The notes under the pieces: generated by a model | Told to the model about the DNA's origin: nothing | The model's database searches: none | Seen by the model: the letters and a program-made list of their open reading frames with translations, nothing else | Shown here: positions 16,330 to 25,034 of the stretch, one piece after another | Position numbering within the stretch: position 1 is the first letter of the stretch | How the letters are laid out: each line of letters opens with the position of its first letter | Position numbers and translations under genes: made by a program | Source of the DNA: Deinococcus aerophilus | GTDB taxonomy: Bacteria > Deinococcota > Deinococci > Deinococcales > Deinococcaceae | NCBI RefSeq assembly: GCF_014647075.1 | Contig: NZ_BMOM01000031.1 | Coordinates: 1-32,484 of the forward strand | Length of the DNA stretch: 32,484 nucleotides | Direction of reading: 5' to 3'

Positions 16330-17406
16330 ATGACCGATGGCCGCTTGAGCGATCATGATCAGGAAGCCCTGATGCGTCTGTTCCTGATGCAGCACATGCC
16401 GATGCATTTCAATGCTTTGGTGGTCGAGAGAACTTCCCGCTGTACTGCCCAATGCGCGATGTGCTACCAAGCTGCCGGGCCGCGCGGTTCCGATGCCTTG
16501 GGGGACCACACGCTTGCAGAAGCGGACGTCGCGCGGGTCATCGAGGACGCGGTGACCATTCCCAACCTTCACCCACGTTTTCATCTCACTGGTGGAGAAT
16601 CTTTTCTCGATGTCAATGCGTGTATGAGGCTTTTTGAACGGGCACGTGACGTGGGGTTTCTTGACCTCACGTCGACGACCAATGCGTACTGGGCCAGAGA
16701 TCCCGGGCGAGCCCTCGACATCTGCCGGCGTCTGCGCGCAGCGGGCGTCACCAGCCTGGAGATCAGCTGGGATGTGTGGCACCTGCCTTACATCGACGCC
16801 AGGGCAGTGTCCCAGTGCCTGATGGCCTGCGCCGAAGTCGGAATCGAATCGAATCTCCGGTTGCTCGCCTCCCGTTCTCACGATGCAGACGAGGCGCTTG
16901 ACCAACTGCACCCTGAAGCTCTGGAGCAGGCCACGCGCATCTCCTGTAATCCGGTCTTTCCCACGGGCCGCGGTGCCCAGACCCTGGATCCCACTGACCT
17001 CTATACCCAGGGCACGCTCAATGACAACTGTCACACCACCTTGAACCTGACCGTCAATGCCCGGGGAAATGTCTCGCCGTGTTGTGCCGGTCTGGATCAG
17101 ACGGATGCCTACGTTTTTGGAAACGTGACGGTCGACCCTGTGTCGGTTATCGCCCACCGCATGAATGCGTCGCCCATGCTCCGTACTGTCGTTTTCGGTG
17201 GTATCGCCGCCCTCTTTCCGGTTCTTGAAGCGGCGGGCGTTCCTCCTCAGGGAACCTATACCAGCATCTGTCATGCCTGCTGGTCCATCTTTTCCGATCC
17301 TGTGAAGGTGGACGCGCTCAAGACACATTTTGAAGAGGCGCCGCGGCGAGCGGTGCTGGCGGCCCTGGCACAGCTTGAAGCCCATTCGATGGGGGAACCC
17401 GCATGA
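16330..17406 (+). CDS. Radical SAM/SPASM-like peptide-modifying enzyme
   Basis: A 358-aa enzyme expected to cleave S-adenosylmethionine with a 4Fe-4S cluster and modify a peptide by radical chemistry. The cluster motif is C38-x3-C42-x2-C45 (RCTAQCAMC), followed by the SAM-binding LTGGE (86-90). The C-terminal part has further cysteines, C234 (CHTTLNLTVNARGNVSPCC), C251, C252, C314 and C317 (ICHACWS), consistent with a SPASM or twitch-like auxiliary cluster. GGAGG lies before ATG 16330. The stop overlaps the next start (ATGA). A 124-bp gap separates it from the precursor gene, with no strong hairpin in between. The substrate is most likely the upstream 239-aa protein. Confidence 0.85.
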   Translation: MTDGRLSDHDQEALMRLFLMQHMPMHFNALVVERTSRCTAQCAMCYQAAGPRGSDALGDHTLAEADVARVIEDAVTIPNLHPRFHLTGGESFLDVNACMRLFERARDVGFLDLTSTTNAYWARDPGRALDICRRLRAAGVTSLEISWDVWHLPYIDARAVSQCLMACAEVGIESNLRLLASRSHDADEALDQLHPEALEQATRISCNPVFPTGRGAQTLDPTDLYTQGTLNDNCHTTLNLTVNARGNVSPCCAGLDQTDAYVFGNVTVDPVSVIAHRMNASPMLRTVVFGGIAALFPVLEAAGVPPQGTYTSICHACWSIFSDPVKVDALKTHFEEAPRRAVLAALAQLEAHSMGEPA

Positions 17407-18287
17407 CCACCGAATCTGCCATCAATTTTGCGGCCGGGGTCCAACCAGCGGCCCAGTGGTTCAAGTCGGTGGCCCTGATTCTGGAAGAACTCGACGGCGA
17501 CTTCACGGTGCCCACAGAAGTGCTGTCGGCGTGGATCGAGCAGCATGACCTGTGGCTCAAGACGCAGTGTGGCATTTCCCAGGGCCAGGGGCTGCACCAC
17601 CTGTACCACCGCGATGTCTCCGTGGTCGGTGACGCTCCGCTGGCCCTCTGGGAGAAGCTGGCTGTTCTTGGAGACACCTGCCGCCGCAATGGACTTGGGT
17701 TTTCCATAACGGTGCGGTTCACCCAGGGACTTCAGTTCGCTCGGGAGCTGGATGCTCTGCTGGCCACAGGTGCCGTAAGCAGCCTCGGACTGTGCCTGTT
17801 CGATCGGGACGAGGTGTCACGGGAGCAGGCTGTGGATGTTCTCGAGCGGGCCGATCAGGCGGGCGTGAGCCTCGGCCTGCTGGGCTCAGTCGCGCGGTTC
17901 CGGATGCTCGGGTTGCTCGCCCGCCCTCAGTTGAATGCCCAGAGCTTTACCCTCTATCCGCTTCGGGAAGCCGATGAGCGCGTGTCGGTCTGGCACCATG
18001 ATCCTGCGCCCTGCTTCGCCCGCCTGCGGGTTCACGTCGATACGGATGGCGGCCTGTATCCCTGCCTCGGGCTCCTGGGTGTGCCGGCAGCCCGGTTGGG
18101 CTTCGTTCAGGATTCCATCGAGAACACGGTGTTTGGGGGCCGTCCCTCACTTCTGCCGCTGGACCGGCTGGCCCGGCAAGGCCCGGGGCCATTTCCCACA
18201 CTCCATTTGCGACAGTCGGGGCTGCCCGTGATCTGTGAACAGCACCGGTTTGCGCTGCTGGCCGCGTCCGCGGTGGGGAACGCATGA
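17403..18287 (+). CDS. SPASM-like partner lacking the radical SAM motif
   Basis: A 294-aa protein that I infer to be a divergent paralog or partner of the preceding enzyme. It has no Cx3Cx2C and no GGE motif, so it should not bind the SAM-cleaving cluster. The C-terminal half keeps a SPASM-like pattern: C204 in PCFARLRVHVDTDGGLYPC and C221, with the same 17-residue spacing as C234/C251 of its neighbour, plus C278 (GLPVICEQHR). It may be a substrate-binding or scaffold subunit, or a pseudoenzyme. Both ends overlap neighbouring genes by ATGA, implying coupled and perhaps stoichiometric translation. Confidence 0.65.
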   Translation: MTTESAINFAAGVQPAAQWFKSVALILEELDGDFTVPTEVLSAWIEQHDLWLKTQCGISQGQGLHHLYHRDVSVVGDAPLALWEKLAVLGDTCRRNGLGFSITVRFTQGLQFARELDALLATGAVSSLGLCLFDRDEVSREQAVDVLERADQAGVSLGLLGSVARFRMLGLLARPQLNAQSFTLYPLREADERVSVWHHDPAPCFARLRVHVDTDGGLYPCLGLLGVPAARLGFVQDSIENTVFGGRPSLLPLDRLARQGPGPFPTLHLRQSGLPVICEQHRFALLAASAVGNA

Positions 18288-19000
18288 CCAGGACGCCTCT
18301 GGCTGCGCAGCAGTGGCGCGAGGTGGTCATCGGTCACGATGACCGCCGCCAGGTCCATCGGACGACAGCCTTTCCCTGGCGGTGTATCTGTGCCCTGCGC
18401 ATCACCGCGCAAGATGGCAGCGTATGGAGTGGAACCGGATGGCTCGCTGGCCCACGACTGGTGATCACTGCTGGCCACTGCGTGTACCTGCACGGGCAAG
18501 GCGGATGGGCCCACGAGATCGAAGTTATTCCTGGAGCGAATGGAACGTCTCGTCCCTTTGGTTCCTGTCTCTCGGAAGACCTGTTCAGTGTGTCCGCCTG
18601 GACGTCGCGGCAGATGAGAACTCACGACTACGGCGCCGTGTTGCTGCCCGAAGAGATGCCCTACGGCGCAGAACTCGGATACTTCTCGGTCGGCGTGCTG
18701 GCAGACCACGAGCTCGCAAATCCTCTGCTGACTGTGGCAGGTTACCCGGCCGACAAGGAGCCCCCCTTTTCTCTCTGGAGCCATGTCCGCCGCGTCATTG
18801 ACGTCACTTCAGAAACGCTTGCCTACGACGTCGACACAGCGGGAGGCCAGAGCGGTGCTCCGGCCTGGATTGAGTGGAAGACGGAGCCGGTCGTCGTCGG
18901 CATTCATACCAACGGCAGCGCCACGAACAATTCAGCCACCCGGATCACGAACAGTGTGATGGCGTCAATGGACCTGTGGTTGCAGGAGGCCCGGAGATGA
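18284..19000 (+). CDS. V8-like serine protease (S1B type), no signal peptide
   Basis: A 238-aa trypsin-fold protease. The catalytic triad is visible: H65 (VITAGHCVY), D115 (RTHDYGAVLL) and S190 (DTAGGQSGAPAW). The start of the mature domain (VVIGHDDRRQVHRTTAFPW) resembles that of staphylococcal V8/glutamyl endopeptidases, as does VVVGIHTNG near the end. Only about 14 residues precede the domain and there is no hydrophobic signal, so it should stay in the cytoplasm without a long propeptide. The position suggests that it cleaves the leader from the modified precursor. Glu specificity is an inference from the V8-like features. It overlaps both neighbours by ATGA. Confidence 0.8.
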   Translation: MTRTPLAAQQWREVVIGHDDRRQVHRTTAFPWRCICALRITAQDGSVWSGTGWLAGPRLVITAGHCVYLHGQGGWAHEIEVIPGANGTSRPFGSCLSEDLFSVSAWTSRQMRTHDYGAVLLPEEMPYGAELGYFSVGVLADHELANPLLTVAGYPADKEPPFSLWSHVRRVIDVTSETLAYDVDTAGGQSGAPAWIEWKTEPVVVGIHTNGSATNNSATRITNSVMASMDLWLQEARR

Positions 19001-19260
19001 CACGGGAAGATCGCCCAACGGGCATCGTCGCCAGCGTTCGTCGCGCAGACGGCACACCCGTACAAGACGCCCGGGTTCTGCTGGGTGCTGGCCCCTCACA
19101 TCGTGATCTGGCCGCCCTCAGCAATGCGCTGGGCCAGACCACCTTGACTGGGTTAGAGCCCGGCCTCTACACGGTGGTGGTGCTCAGTCACGGACAGCGC
19201 CACGAAGTCCAGATACAGGTTCCTCCAGCGCAGATGGTCGCAGCCGAGATCGTTGTATGA
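18997..19260 (+). CDS. Small carboxypeptidase-regulatory-like beta-sandwich protein
   Basis: An 87-aa protein with the pattern GIVASVRRADGTPVQDARVLL, then SNALGQTTLTGLEPGLYTVVV and a final beta strand. This is the core of carboxypeptidase-regulatory-like/transthyretin-like folds, usually a binding module. There is no signal peptide. The ATG at 18997 overlaps the protease stop (ATGA), which decides it over a longer upstream start. It is probably an accessory or binding subunit of the cluster. Confidence 0.65.
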   Translation: MTREDRPTGIVASVRRADGTPVQDARVLLGAGPSHRDLAALSNALGQTTLTGLEPGLYTVVVLSHGQRHEVQIQVPPAQMVAAEIVV

Positions 19261-19547
19261 AACGCTGGTGTGCAGGCATCGGCGCGGGTGCCGAGCGTGC
19301 CGGAGCGGTCTGCATGCTGCGCCAGTTCCATCACAACCACGCAGCGAAATTGGTGGGCGGCGGCGTGAACCTGACGACCATCTGCCGCCGGCTGAGACGG
19401 CAGCTCCAGACGACCTTGCCATATGCCGAGGTGGTGATCACACGGATCCCAAGCAGAGGCGCTGGCAACGACAGCGCCTCTGCCTCACGCATGACCTTTC
19501 AAGCGGCGACGCTGTCGGAGAATCCTTCGCAGGACCGGCAACCTTGA
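19257..19547 (+). CDS. Possible 96-aa ORF coupled to the cluster
   Basis: The frame starts with another ATGA overlap and reads MKRWCAGIGAGAERAGAVCM, then LRQFHHNHAAKLVGGGVNLTTICRRL. The latter faintly recalls the LR..HA..L...G..L..v...L segment of tyrosine recombinases. A perfect 12-bp terminator-like hairpin (19453-19483) falls inside the frame, which argues that the second half is not coding. It may be a chance continuation or a decayed gene end. Confidence 0.3.
   Translation: MKRWCAGIGAGAERAGAVCMLRQFHHNHAAKLVGGGVNLTTICRRLRRQLQTTLPYAEVVITRIPSRGAGNDSASASRMTFQAATLSENPSQDRQP
19453..19483. terminator. Perfect 12-bp hairpin ending the RiPP-like operon
   Basis: GCAGAGGCGCTG pairs exactly with CAGCGCCTCTGC around the loop GCAACGA. 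There is no T-run, but the stem is strong and lies about 190 bp after the last confident gene of the cluster and 180 bp before the helicase gene. Confidence 0.55.
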
Positions 19548-19662
19548 GACGCTTTATAACCGGGATGGTGCACCCGTTGATTCATCTGCGCCCGGCCAGG
19601 ACGGCCGGCATCCGGGAAATGTATGCGCGCCGTCAGTGGAGGTACAGTAGCCTGCGCGCCGT

Positions 19663-21849
19663 ATGGCAGAGTTCATCGCGACAGAAGGCTTCGGCGGCCC
19701 GGGAGAGGCTGGGGAAGCCCGCGTATTCGAGGCGGTGAAGGCGGCCTACGCCGGCGAGGAGGCCCTGGGCTTCTGGCGCTACCCGCTGATCACCCGGCAG
19801 ACCGTGCGGGAACCGGACATCCTCGTCGCCGATCCCGAACTGGGCCTGGTGGTCATCGAGGTCAAGAGTCTGCCCCTGGACATGATCGGCTCGGTCACCG
19901 GCTATCAATGGAACCTGACGCGCCCGTACTACGGCAAGAGCGCGATCAACCCGTATCAGCAGGCGCACAAACAGGCGCAGGTGCTGGGCGAGATGGCGGC
20001 GCGCAAGTCGCGCCTCACGGGGCTGGCCACGCGGGCCGTCGTCGCGGCGCCGCTGATCACGCGGGACGGGTGGGACGCCCGCTTCGGTCAGCTGCTCAGC
20101 GACGTTCCCATGCTCTTCGCGGATCAACTCACCCCGGCGAAGCTGCGCCGGGCGCTGGAACAGACGCCTCCCGTGCGCTACGGCGAACCCCTGGACGACG
20201 AGGGCTGGCTGGCGCTGCGCAGCGCCCTGGGCACGAGCGGCAACGTGCCCAGGCGGCAGGTGCGGCACCTGCAGGCCCCCCTGGAATCCCGGCGCAGGAT
20301 CGACCTGATCGCCCGCTGCGCCCGGCATCTGCACGCCTTTGATCTCCAGCAGGAACTGATCGCCAAGACCATTCCGCCGGGACCACAGCGCATCCGGGGC
20401 ATCGCGGGCAGCGGAAAGACCGTGCTGCTGGCCCAGAAGGCGGCCAACATGCACCTGCGTCACCCGGAGTGGAACATCGCCCTGGTGTTCTTCTCGCGCT
20501 CGCTGTACGACCAGATCAAGTTCCAAGTGGACCACTGGCTGCGGCAGGCGACGAACGGCGAACGAACCCTGCAGACAGCACAGCACCGCCTGCGCATCCT
20601 GCACGCCTGGGGCAGCAAGGACCAGCCGGGGTTCTACCGGACCCTCGCGACCCAGGTGAACGTTCCGCCGCTGACGGTGGCGAACACGCCGGACGTCTCG
20701 CCCACCGCCAAGCTTCTCTTCGCCTGCAAGGCGCTGCTGGACGACGCGAAGGCCACGGGCACGTCGCTGCAGATTTTCGACGCGGTATTGATCGACGAGG
20801 GGCAGGACCTGGTGCACGATGAGGTGTCGCTGAGCTTCCAGGAAAAGCAGGCGTTTTACTGGATGGCCTACCAGAGCCTGCGGCCCGTGGCGCGCGGCGC
20901 CCTGCTGGACACGGGGGAACCGGAGTCCAGGCGGCTGATCTGGGCCTATGACGAGGCGCAGTCGCTGGACTCGCTGGTGATCCCCAGCACGCGGGCGCTG
21001 TTCGGGGACGCGGGCGCGCAGGTGTTCGGGGCGGGCGTGATGTACAAGGGCGGCATCCGCAAGTCCGAGATCATGAACCGCTGCTACCGCACGCCCGGAC
21101 CCGTGCTGCTGGCCGCCCACGCGCTGGGGATGGGCCTGCTGCGCGGGGAGGGCATGCTCGCGGGGCTGACCAACCGGGCCGACTGGAAGGCCATCGGCTA
21201 CGACGTGGAGGGCCAGTTCCGCAGCGGCAGTGAGGTGGTGCTGACGCGCAGCCCCGAGAACTCGCCCAACCCCCTGCCGGGGTTCACGCCGGACCCGCTG
21301 GTGACCTTCGAGGACTTCCCGGACCGGGGGGCGGAACTGCGGGCGCTGGTGGCGGCGGTTCAGAGGGACCTGTCCGAGGGCGGCCTGCACCCCAGCCGGC
21401 ACCTGCTGATCGTCGTCCCGGGGCTGAACGGTCGGCCGTACGGGCTTCAGAAGGCGGTATTTCAGGCCTTGCGGGATGCGGGCGTCAGCGTCTACCTGCC
21501 CGGGAACAGGGACGCCGACGTTCCGAAGCAGCGCTGGCCGGACACGGACCCCAACGGGTTCTGGCGCGAGGGTTCCGTCACCGTCAGCCCGGTGATGCAG
21601 GCCAAGGGCAACGAGGCCGACGTCGTGTACGTGGTGGGGCTCGATCACGTGGCCGCCCAGGAAGACAGCATCCAGCTGCGCAACCAGCTGTTCGTCGGGG
21701 TGAGCCGCACTCGGGGCTGGGTCCACCTGAGCGGTGCGGGCATGGCGCGGACCGAGCTCGCGGATGAAATTCGACGGGTGATCGCCGCAGACGGAACGCT
21801 GAGATTCGTGTACCGCCCGCCGAAACGGCAGCTGGACGACGTCGGCTAG
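19663..21849 (+). CDS. NERD-domain/UvrD-like superfamily 1 helicase
   Basis: A 728-aa fusion. Residues 10-130 form a NERD nuclease-related domain with PDILVADPELGLVVIEVKSL (D52, E66 and K68 match the D...ExK nuclease core). The helicase part has Walker A GIAGSGKT (246-253), Walker B LIDEGQD (376-382), motif V-like VMQAKGNEADVVYVVG and motif VI-like NQLFVGVSRTRGW, all typical of UvrD/Rep helicases. This architecture is frequent in defense islands, where it is thought to unwind and cut foreign DNA. The start at ATG 19663 is chosen by the conserved N-terminus; GGAGG lies about 19 nt upstream, too far for standard initiation, and a TACAGT box (19643-19648) suggests a very short leader. Confidence 0.88.
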   Translation: MAEFIATEGFGGPGEAGEARVFEAVKAAYAGEEALGFWRYPLITRQTVREPDILVADPELGLVVIEVKSLPLDMIGSVTGYQWNLTRPYYGKSAINPYQQAHKQAQVLGEMAARKSRLTGLATRAVVAAPLITRDGWDARFGQLLSDVPMLFADQLTPAKLRRALEQTPPVRYGEPLDDEGWLALRSALGTSGNVPRRQVRHLQAPLESRRRIDLIARCARHLHAFDLQQELIAKTIPPGPQRIRGIAGSGKTVLLAQKAANMHLRHPEWNIALVFFSRSLYDQIKFQVDHWLRQATNGERTLQTAQHRLRILHAWGSKDQPGFYRTLATQVNVPPLTVANTPDVSPTAKLLFACKALLDDAKATGTSLQIFDAVLIDEGQDLVHDEVSLSFQEKQAFYWMAYQSLRPVARGALLDTGEPESRRLIWAYDEAQSLDSLVIPSTRALFGDAGAQVFGAGVMYKGGIRKSEIMNRCYRTPGPVLLAAHALGMGLLRGEGMLAGLTNRADWKAIGYDVEGQFRSGSEVVLTRSPENSPNPLPGFTPDPLVTFEDFPDRGAELRALVAAVQRDLSEGGLHPSRHLLIVVPGLNGRPYGLQKAVFQALRDAGVSVYLPGNRDADVPKQRWPDTDPNGFWREGSVTVSPVMQAKGNEADVVYVVGLDHVAAQEDSIQLRNQLFVGVSRTRGWVHLSGAGMARTELADEIRRVIAADGTLRFVYRPPKRQLDDVG

Positions 21850-22105
21850 GGCAGCCCATGGCGCGGCCGCCCCCAGACGCCACTGAGGTCACGGCGTGCT
21901 TGGAGTGCTGGGAGGGCCACGGCAACCTGGAAGCCGTGCAGCTGCCGGCTGGAAGGCGAGTACCGCGGTGGCCCAAACTGCTCCGGTCGGTGACCCCGGA
22001 GTTCACGCGGATCCCGGCCCCGACAAGACAGCGATCCGGACCCTGGGTGCCGTCGGGCAGAAGTGCGGACCTCGGGCGGACCTCCACCAGGCACACTAAG
22101 AGGCG

Positions 22106-24901
22106 ATGCCCCGTGTTCAGTCTCTCCCTCGCCACGTCTTAAACACGGTCGGTACCGCCTACATGGGCGATGTGCTGCGCGCGGCACTCCGCGAGGCCGA
22201 TGAGGTGGACATCTGTGTGGCTTTCTTGCGCTTCAGCGGCCTGGGGCTCGTCGTCAAGGAACTGGAGGCCTTCACCGCGCGCGGCGGTCAGTTGCGGGTG
22301 ATCGTCTCGACCTACCTGAACGTCACGCAGCCGGGAGCGGTCCGCGTGCTCGCGTCCCTTTCCGGTGCCCAGATCAAGCTGCAGACCGGCCCGAAAGGCT
22401 TGCACACCAAGTACTACATGTTCGGCCGGGGCCGGGACCGGCGCACCTGCTGGGTGGGGTCGTCGAATTTCACCAAGAGTGGGCTGTTCTCGAGCATCGA
22501 ATGGAACACCTGCCACGACGACCCGGAAGCCGTGGCAGACGCTGAGGCGCTGTTCACGGAGCTGTGGGAGCGCGCCGACGTGATTCTGGCCAGCGACGAG
22601 GCCATCTGGGCCTACGAGCGGACGTTCCTGGCCGCCCAGATGGCCGCGGCACCCCCGACTTCGATCGGTACCGGGTTCACGGCGCCTCTTCCCAACACCG
22701 CGCAGGGTGAGGCGCTGGCCCAGCTGGCCCGCCTGCGGCGTGACGGCGCGCGCCGGGCGGCCGTGATCGCCGCGACGGGGGTGGGCAAGACCCTGCTGGC
22801 GGCCTTCGACGCCGGCGCGCTGGCCTGTGAACTCGGCCGCGCGCCGGATCAGCTGTCTGTGCTGTTCATCGCCCACCGCGAGGAGCTCTTGCAGCAGGCG
22901 TGCGCGGCGTACCGGCAGCTTCACCCAGCCGCCACCACCGGGCTCCTGGTGTCCGGGCAACGCCCTGGACACGCCCGCGTCGTCTTCGCCACCGTCCAGA
23001 GTCTGCTGGGCCATCCCGAACTGCTGAGCCGCCACTACGATCAGGTCGTCATCGACGAGGTTCACCACGCCGCCGCGGCCAGCTACCGAACGGTGCTTGG
23101 CCGGCTGAACTTTCATTTTCTGCTGGGTCTGACCGCCACGCCTGAACGTGCCGACGGCCACGACGTTCTGGCCCTGTGCGACTACAACGTGGCTTACGAG
23201 GTGCGCCTGCCCGAGGCGATCGACCACGGCTGGCTGATTCCCTTCCATTATTTCGGCATCGCCGACAACGTCGACTACACCCCGGTTCCCTGGCGCAGCG
23301 GACGCTTCGACCCCGAGGCGCTCGAGAACGCGCTGCTGCTCGAGAGCCGCACCGATCTGATCCTGCGTCACGCCCTGGAAAAGGGCTATGACGGGCGGCG
23401 CCGGGCCACCGTGGGGTTCTGTGCGGGCGTGCGTCACGCCCGGTATATGGCCGAGACCCTGGGCAACCGGGGCTTCCGGGCCGAGGCGATCACGGGCACG
23501 GTTCCACCGGCCGAGCGTCAGCGGCTCTACGACGACTTCGCCGACCCGGGCCACCCGCTGGAGTGGTTGTTCGTCGCCGACGTCCTGAACGAGGGCATCG
23601 ACCTTCCGGCCATCAACTCGCTGCTGTTCCTGCGGCCCACCCAGTCGCCCGGCCTGTTCCTGCAGCAGCTGGGGCGTGGCCTGCGCCACCATCCCGGCAC
23701 CGAGGTGCTCACCGTGCTGGACTTCGTGGGCCACCACAAGAACGCCCTGGTTCCCCTGCAGGCCCTGAGCCGGGACGCGCTGCGGCTCGTCGGCCACCGG
23801 CACCTCGATTCACCGCTGCAGTTCAGTCCGCCCACGGACTGCGCGGTCGTCCTCGAGGACCAGACCCAGGCAATCTTGCTCAAGGTGCAGCGCGAGCTGC
23901 CGGCGGCAGGCGGGAAGAAGGCCCACGCGGCCGCCTACCGTCTGCTGCGTGAGGAACTGGGCCGTCCACCCCACCTGATGGACTTCTGGGGCCGTTCCGG
24001 CGTGCCCGGGTTCCAGGAGCTGCGCCGCACCTTCGGGTCCTGGGTGGAGTGCCGCGCCGCGATGGGTGACGCCGACGACTGGGAACGCCGGGTGGAGCGG
24101 GATCCCCTGGCGGGCGCGCTGCTGCGGGCGGCAGAGACCAACCTGCAGCTGCAGCGCGTGGGGGCGTACGCCGTGGCGTGGGCCATGGTGTTTTTCCCCG
24201 ATGATCCGGCGTCCGGCGTGAACGCGTTTTTCGTGCGCTTTCCGCAGTGGCGGGTCGAGCAGGACGTCGAGCCGGCGCGGGCCTTGAAGACCCTGGAGAA
24301 GAAGCCCGCCTGGGGCGTGCTGCTGCGGGACGGCACGCTGGATCCCGCGTTGAGGGCCCGGTTGCGCACCGACCCGCGGCTCGCCGAGGAGGTCGAACGC
24401 CGTCTGGAGTATCTCCTGGCCGGTGATCACGCCGAACGGCACGGTGGCGTGCTGCGGACGCCCGGCGCCCTGACCCGGTACCACGGTTACCGGCGCAGCG
24501 AGATCGTCAACCACCTGGGCGTTCAGTACGATCCGGCGCGGCACAACACCGGCGCCGTGCAGGTGGGAAGCGACATCGCGCTGCTCACGCAACTGGACAC
24601 CCGTGACGCGCGCGCCGCCCACCAGTACCGCAACGGTTTTCTGGAGGACCGGCGCTTCTTTTCGTGGGAAAGTCAGAACCGCATGGTGCCGGACCGCGGT
24701 TCGGGACAGGCGGTGGCCGATCACCGCCGGCTGGGCCACACGCTGCACCTGTTCGCCCAGCCGGGTGGCGCGGGCCTGTATTTCTACCTGGGGCCGGTCG
24801 ACGTGGATCAGGTCCGGGGCAGCGCCCCGTTCACGGCGGTCCTGAAATTGCCCGAGCGGCTGCCGGCCACCGTGGAAGAGCAGCTGCTGGGCGGAGGATG
24901 A
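22106..24901 (+). CDS. PLD-nuclease/DEAD-box helicase/DUF3427 protein
   Basis: A 931-aa three-part protein. Residues 1-170 are a phospholipase-D-type nuclease domain with a single HKD-like site: H100-T-K102 and GSSN (118-121); a single site would need dimerisation. Residues 190-590 are a superfamily 2 helicase: Walker A ATGVGKT (223-229), DEVH (317-320), GLTATPERADG, and QLGRGLRHHPG as motif VI. The C-terminal about 300 residues (AAYRLLREELGRPPHLMDF through RRSEIVNHLGVQYDP and FFSWESQN) correspond to the DUF3427 region usually fused to such helicases. The combination is typical of anti-phage islands. A weak AGAGG precedes ATG 22106. It follows the NERD helicase after 256 bp. Confidence 0.88.
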   Translation: MPRVQSLPRHVLNTVGTAYMGDVLRAALREADEVDICVAFLRFSGLGLVVKELEAFTARGGQLRVIVSTYLNVTQPGAVRVLASLSGAQIKLQTGPKGLHTKYYMFGRGRDRRTCWVGSSNFTKSGLFSSIEWNTCHDDPEAVADAEALFTELWERADVILASDEAIWAYERTFLAAQMAAAPPTSIGTGFTAPLPNTAQGEALAQLARLRRDGARRAAVIAATGVGKTLLAAFDAGALACELGRAPDQLSVLFIAHREELLQQACAAYRQLHPAATTGLLVSGQRPGHARVVFATVQSLLGHPELLSRHYDQVVIDEVHHAAAASYRTVLGRLNFHFLLGLTATPERADGHDVLALCDYNVAYEVRLPEAIDHGWLIPFHYFGIADNVDYTPVPWRSGRFDPEALENALLLESRTDLILRHALEKGYDGRRRATVGFCAGVRHARYMAETLGNRGFRAEAITGTVPPAERQRLYDDFADPGHPLEWLFVADVLNEGIDLPAINSLLFLRPTQSPGLFLQQLGRGLRHHPGTEVLTVLDFVGHHKNALVPLQALSRDALRLVGHRHLDSPLQFSPPTDCAVVLEDQTQAILLKVQRELPAAGGKKAHAAAYRLLREELGRPPHLMDFWGRSGVPGFQELRRTFGSWVECRAAMGDADDWERRVERDPLAGALLRAAETNLQLQRVGAYAVAWAMVFFPDDPASGVNAFFVRFPQWRVEQDVEPARALKTLEKKPAWGVLLRDGTLDPALRARLRTDPRLAEEVERRLEYLLAGDHAERHGGVLRTPGALTRYHGYRRSEIVNHLGVQYDPARHNTGAVQVGSDIALLTQLDTRDARAAHQYRNGFLEDRRFFSWESQNRMVPDRGSGQAVADHRRLGHTLHLFAQPGGAGLYFYLGPVDVDQVRGSAPFTAVLKLPERLPATVEEQLLGGG

Positions 24902-24977
24902 CGGGGTCGACCGGACGCAGGCCGTCTTGAAGACTGTGCCGACGTCCACTGGGGTCGCCCACGTGAGGCTGAGGAAC

Positions 24978-25034
24978 ATGCCCCGAACGACCGGCGAAGG
25001 CGAGCGGTCCCTCTTCCCACTGGAACTTCCCTGA
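24978..25034 (+). CDS. Possible 18-codon leader ORF before the Mrr gene
   Basis: ATG 24978 follows GAGGAAC and opens an 18-codon frame (MPRTTGEGERSLFPLELP) whose TGA overlaps the ATG of the next gene as TGATG. The Mrr gene has no clear Shine-Dalgarno of its own, so this leader may supply ribosomes by reinitiation. Confidence 0.4.
   Translation: MPRTTGEGERSLFPLELP

Noticed and set aside
19633..21726. 697-codon minus-strand frame
   Set aside because: It is a GC-rich shadow of the NERD/UvrD helicase; composition is Arg/Ala/Pro/His-rich with no domain.
21858..22142. 94-codon plus-strand frame between the two helicase genes
   Set aside because: No clear Shine-Dalgarno, no recognisable pattern, and it overlaps the start of the well-supported PLD/DEAD gene in another frame.
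22139..23803. 554-codon minus-strand frame
   Set aside because: Shadow of the PLD/DEAD helicase, which has unmistakable motifs on the plus strand.
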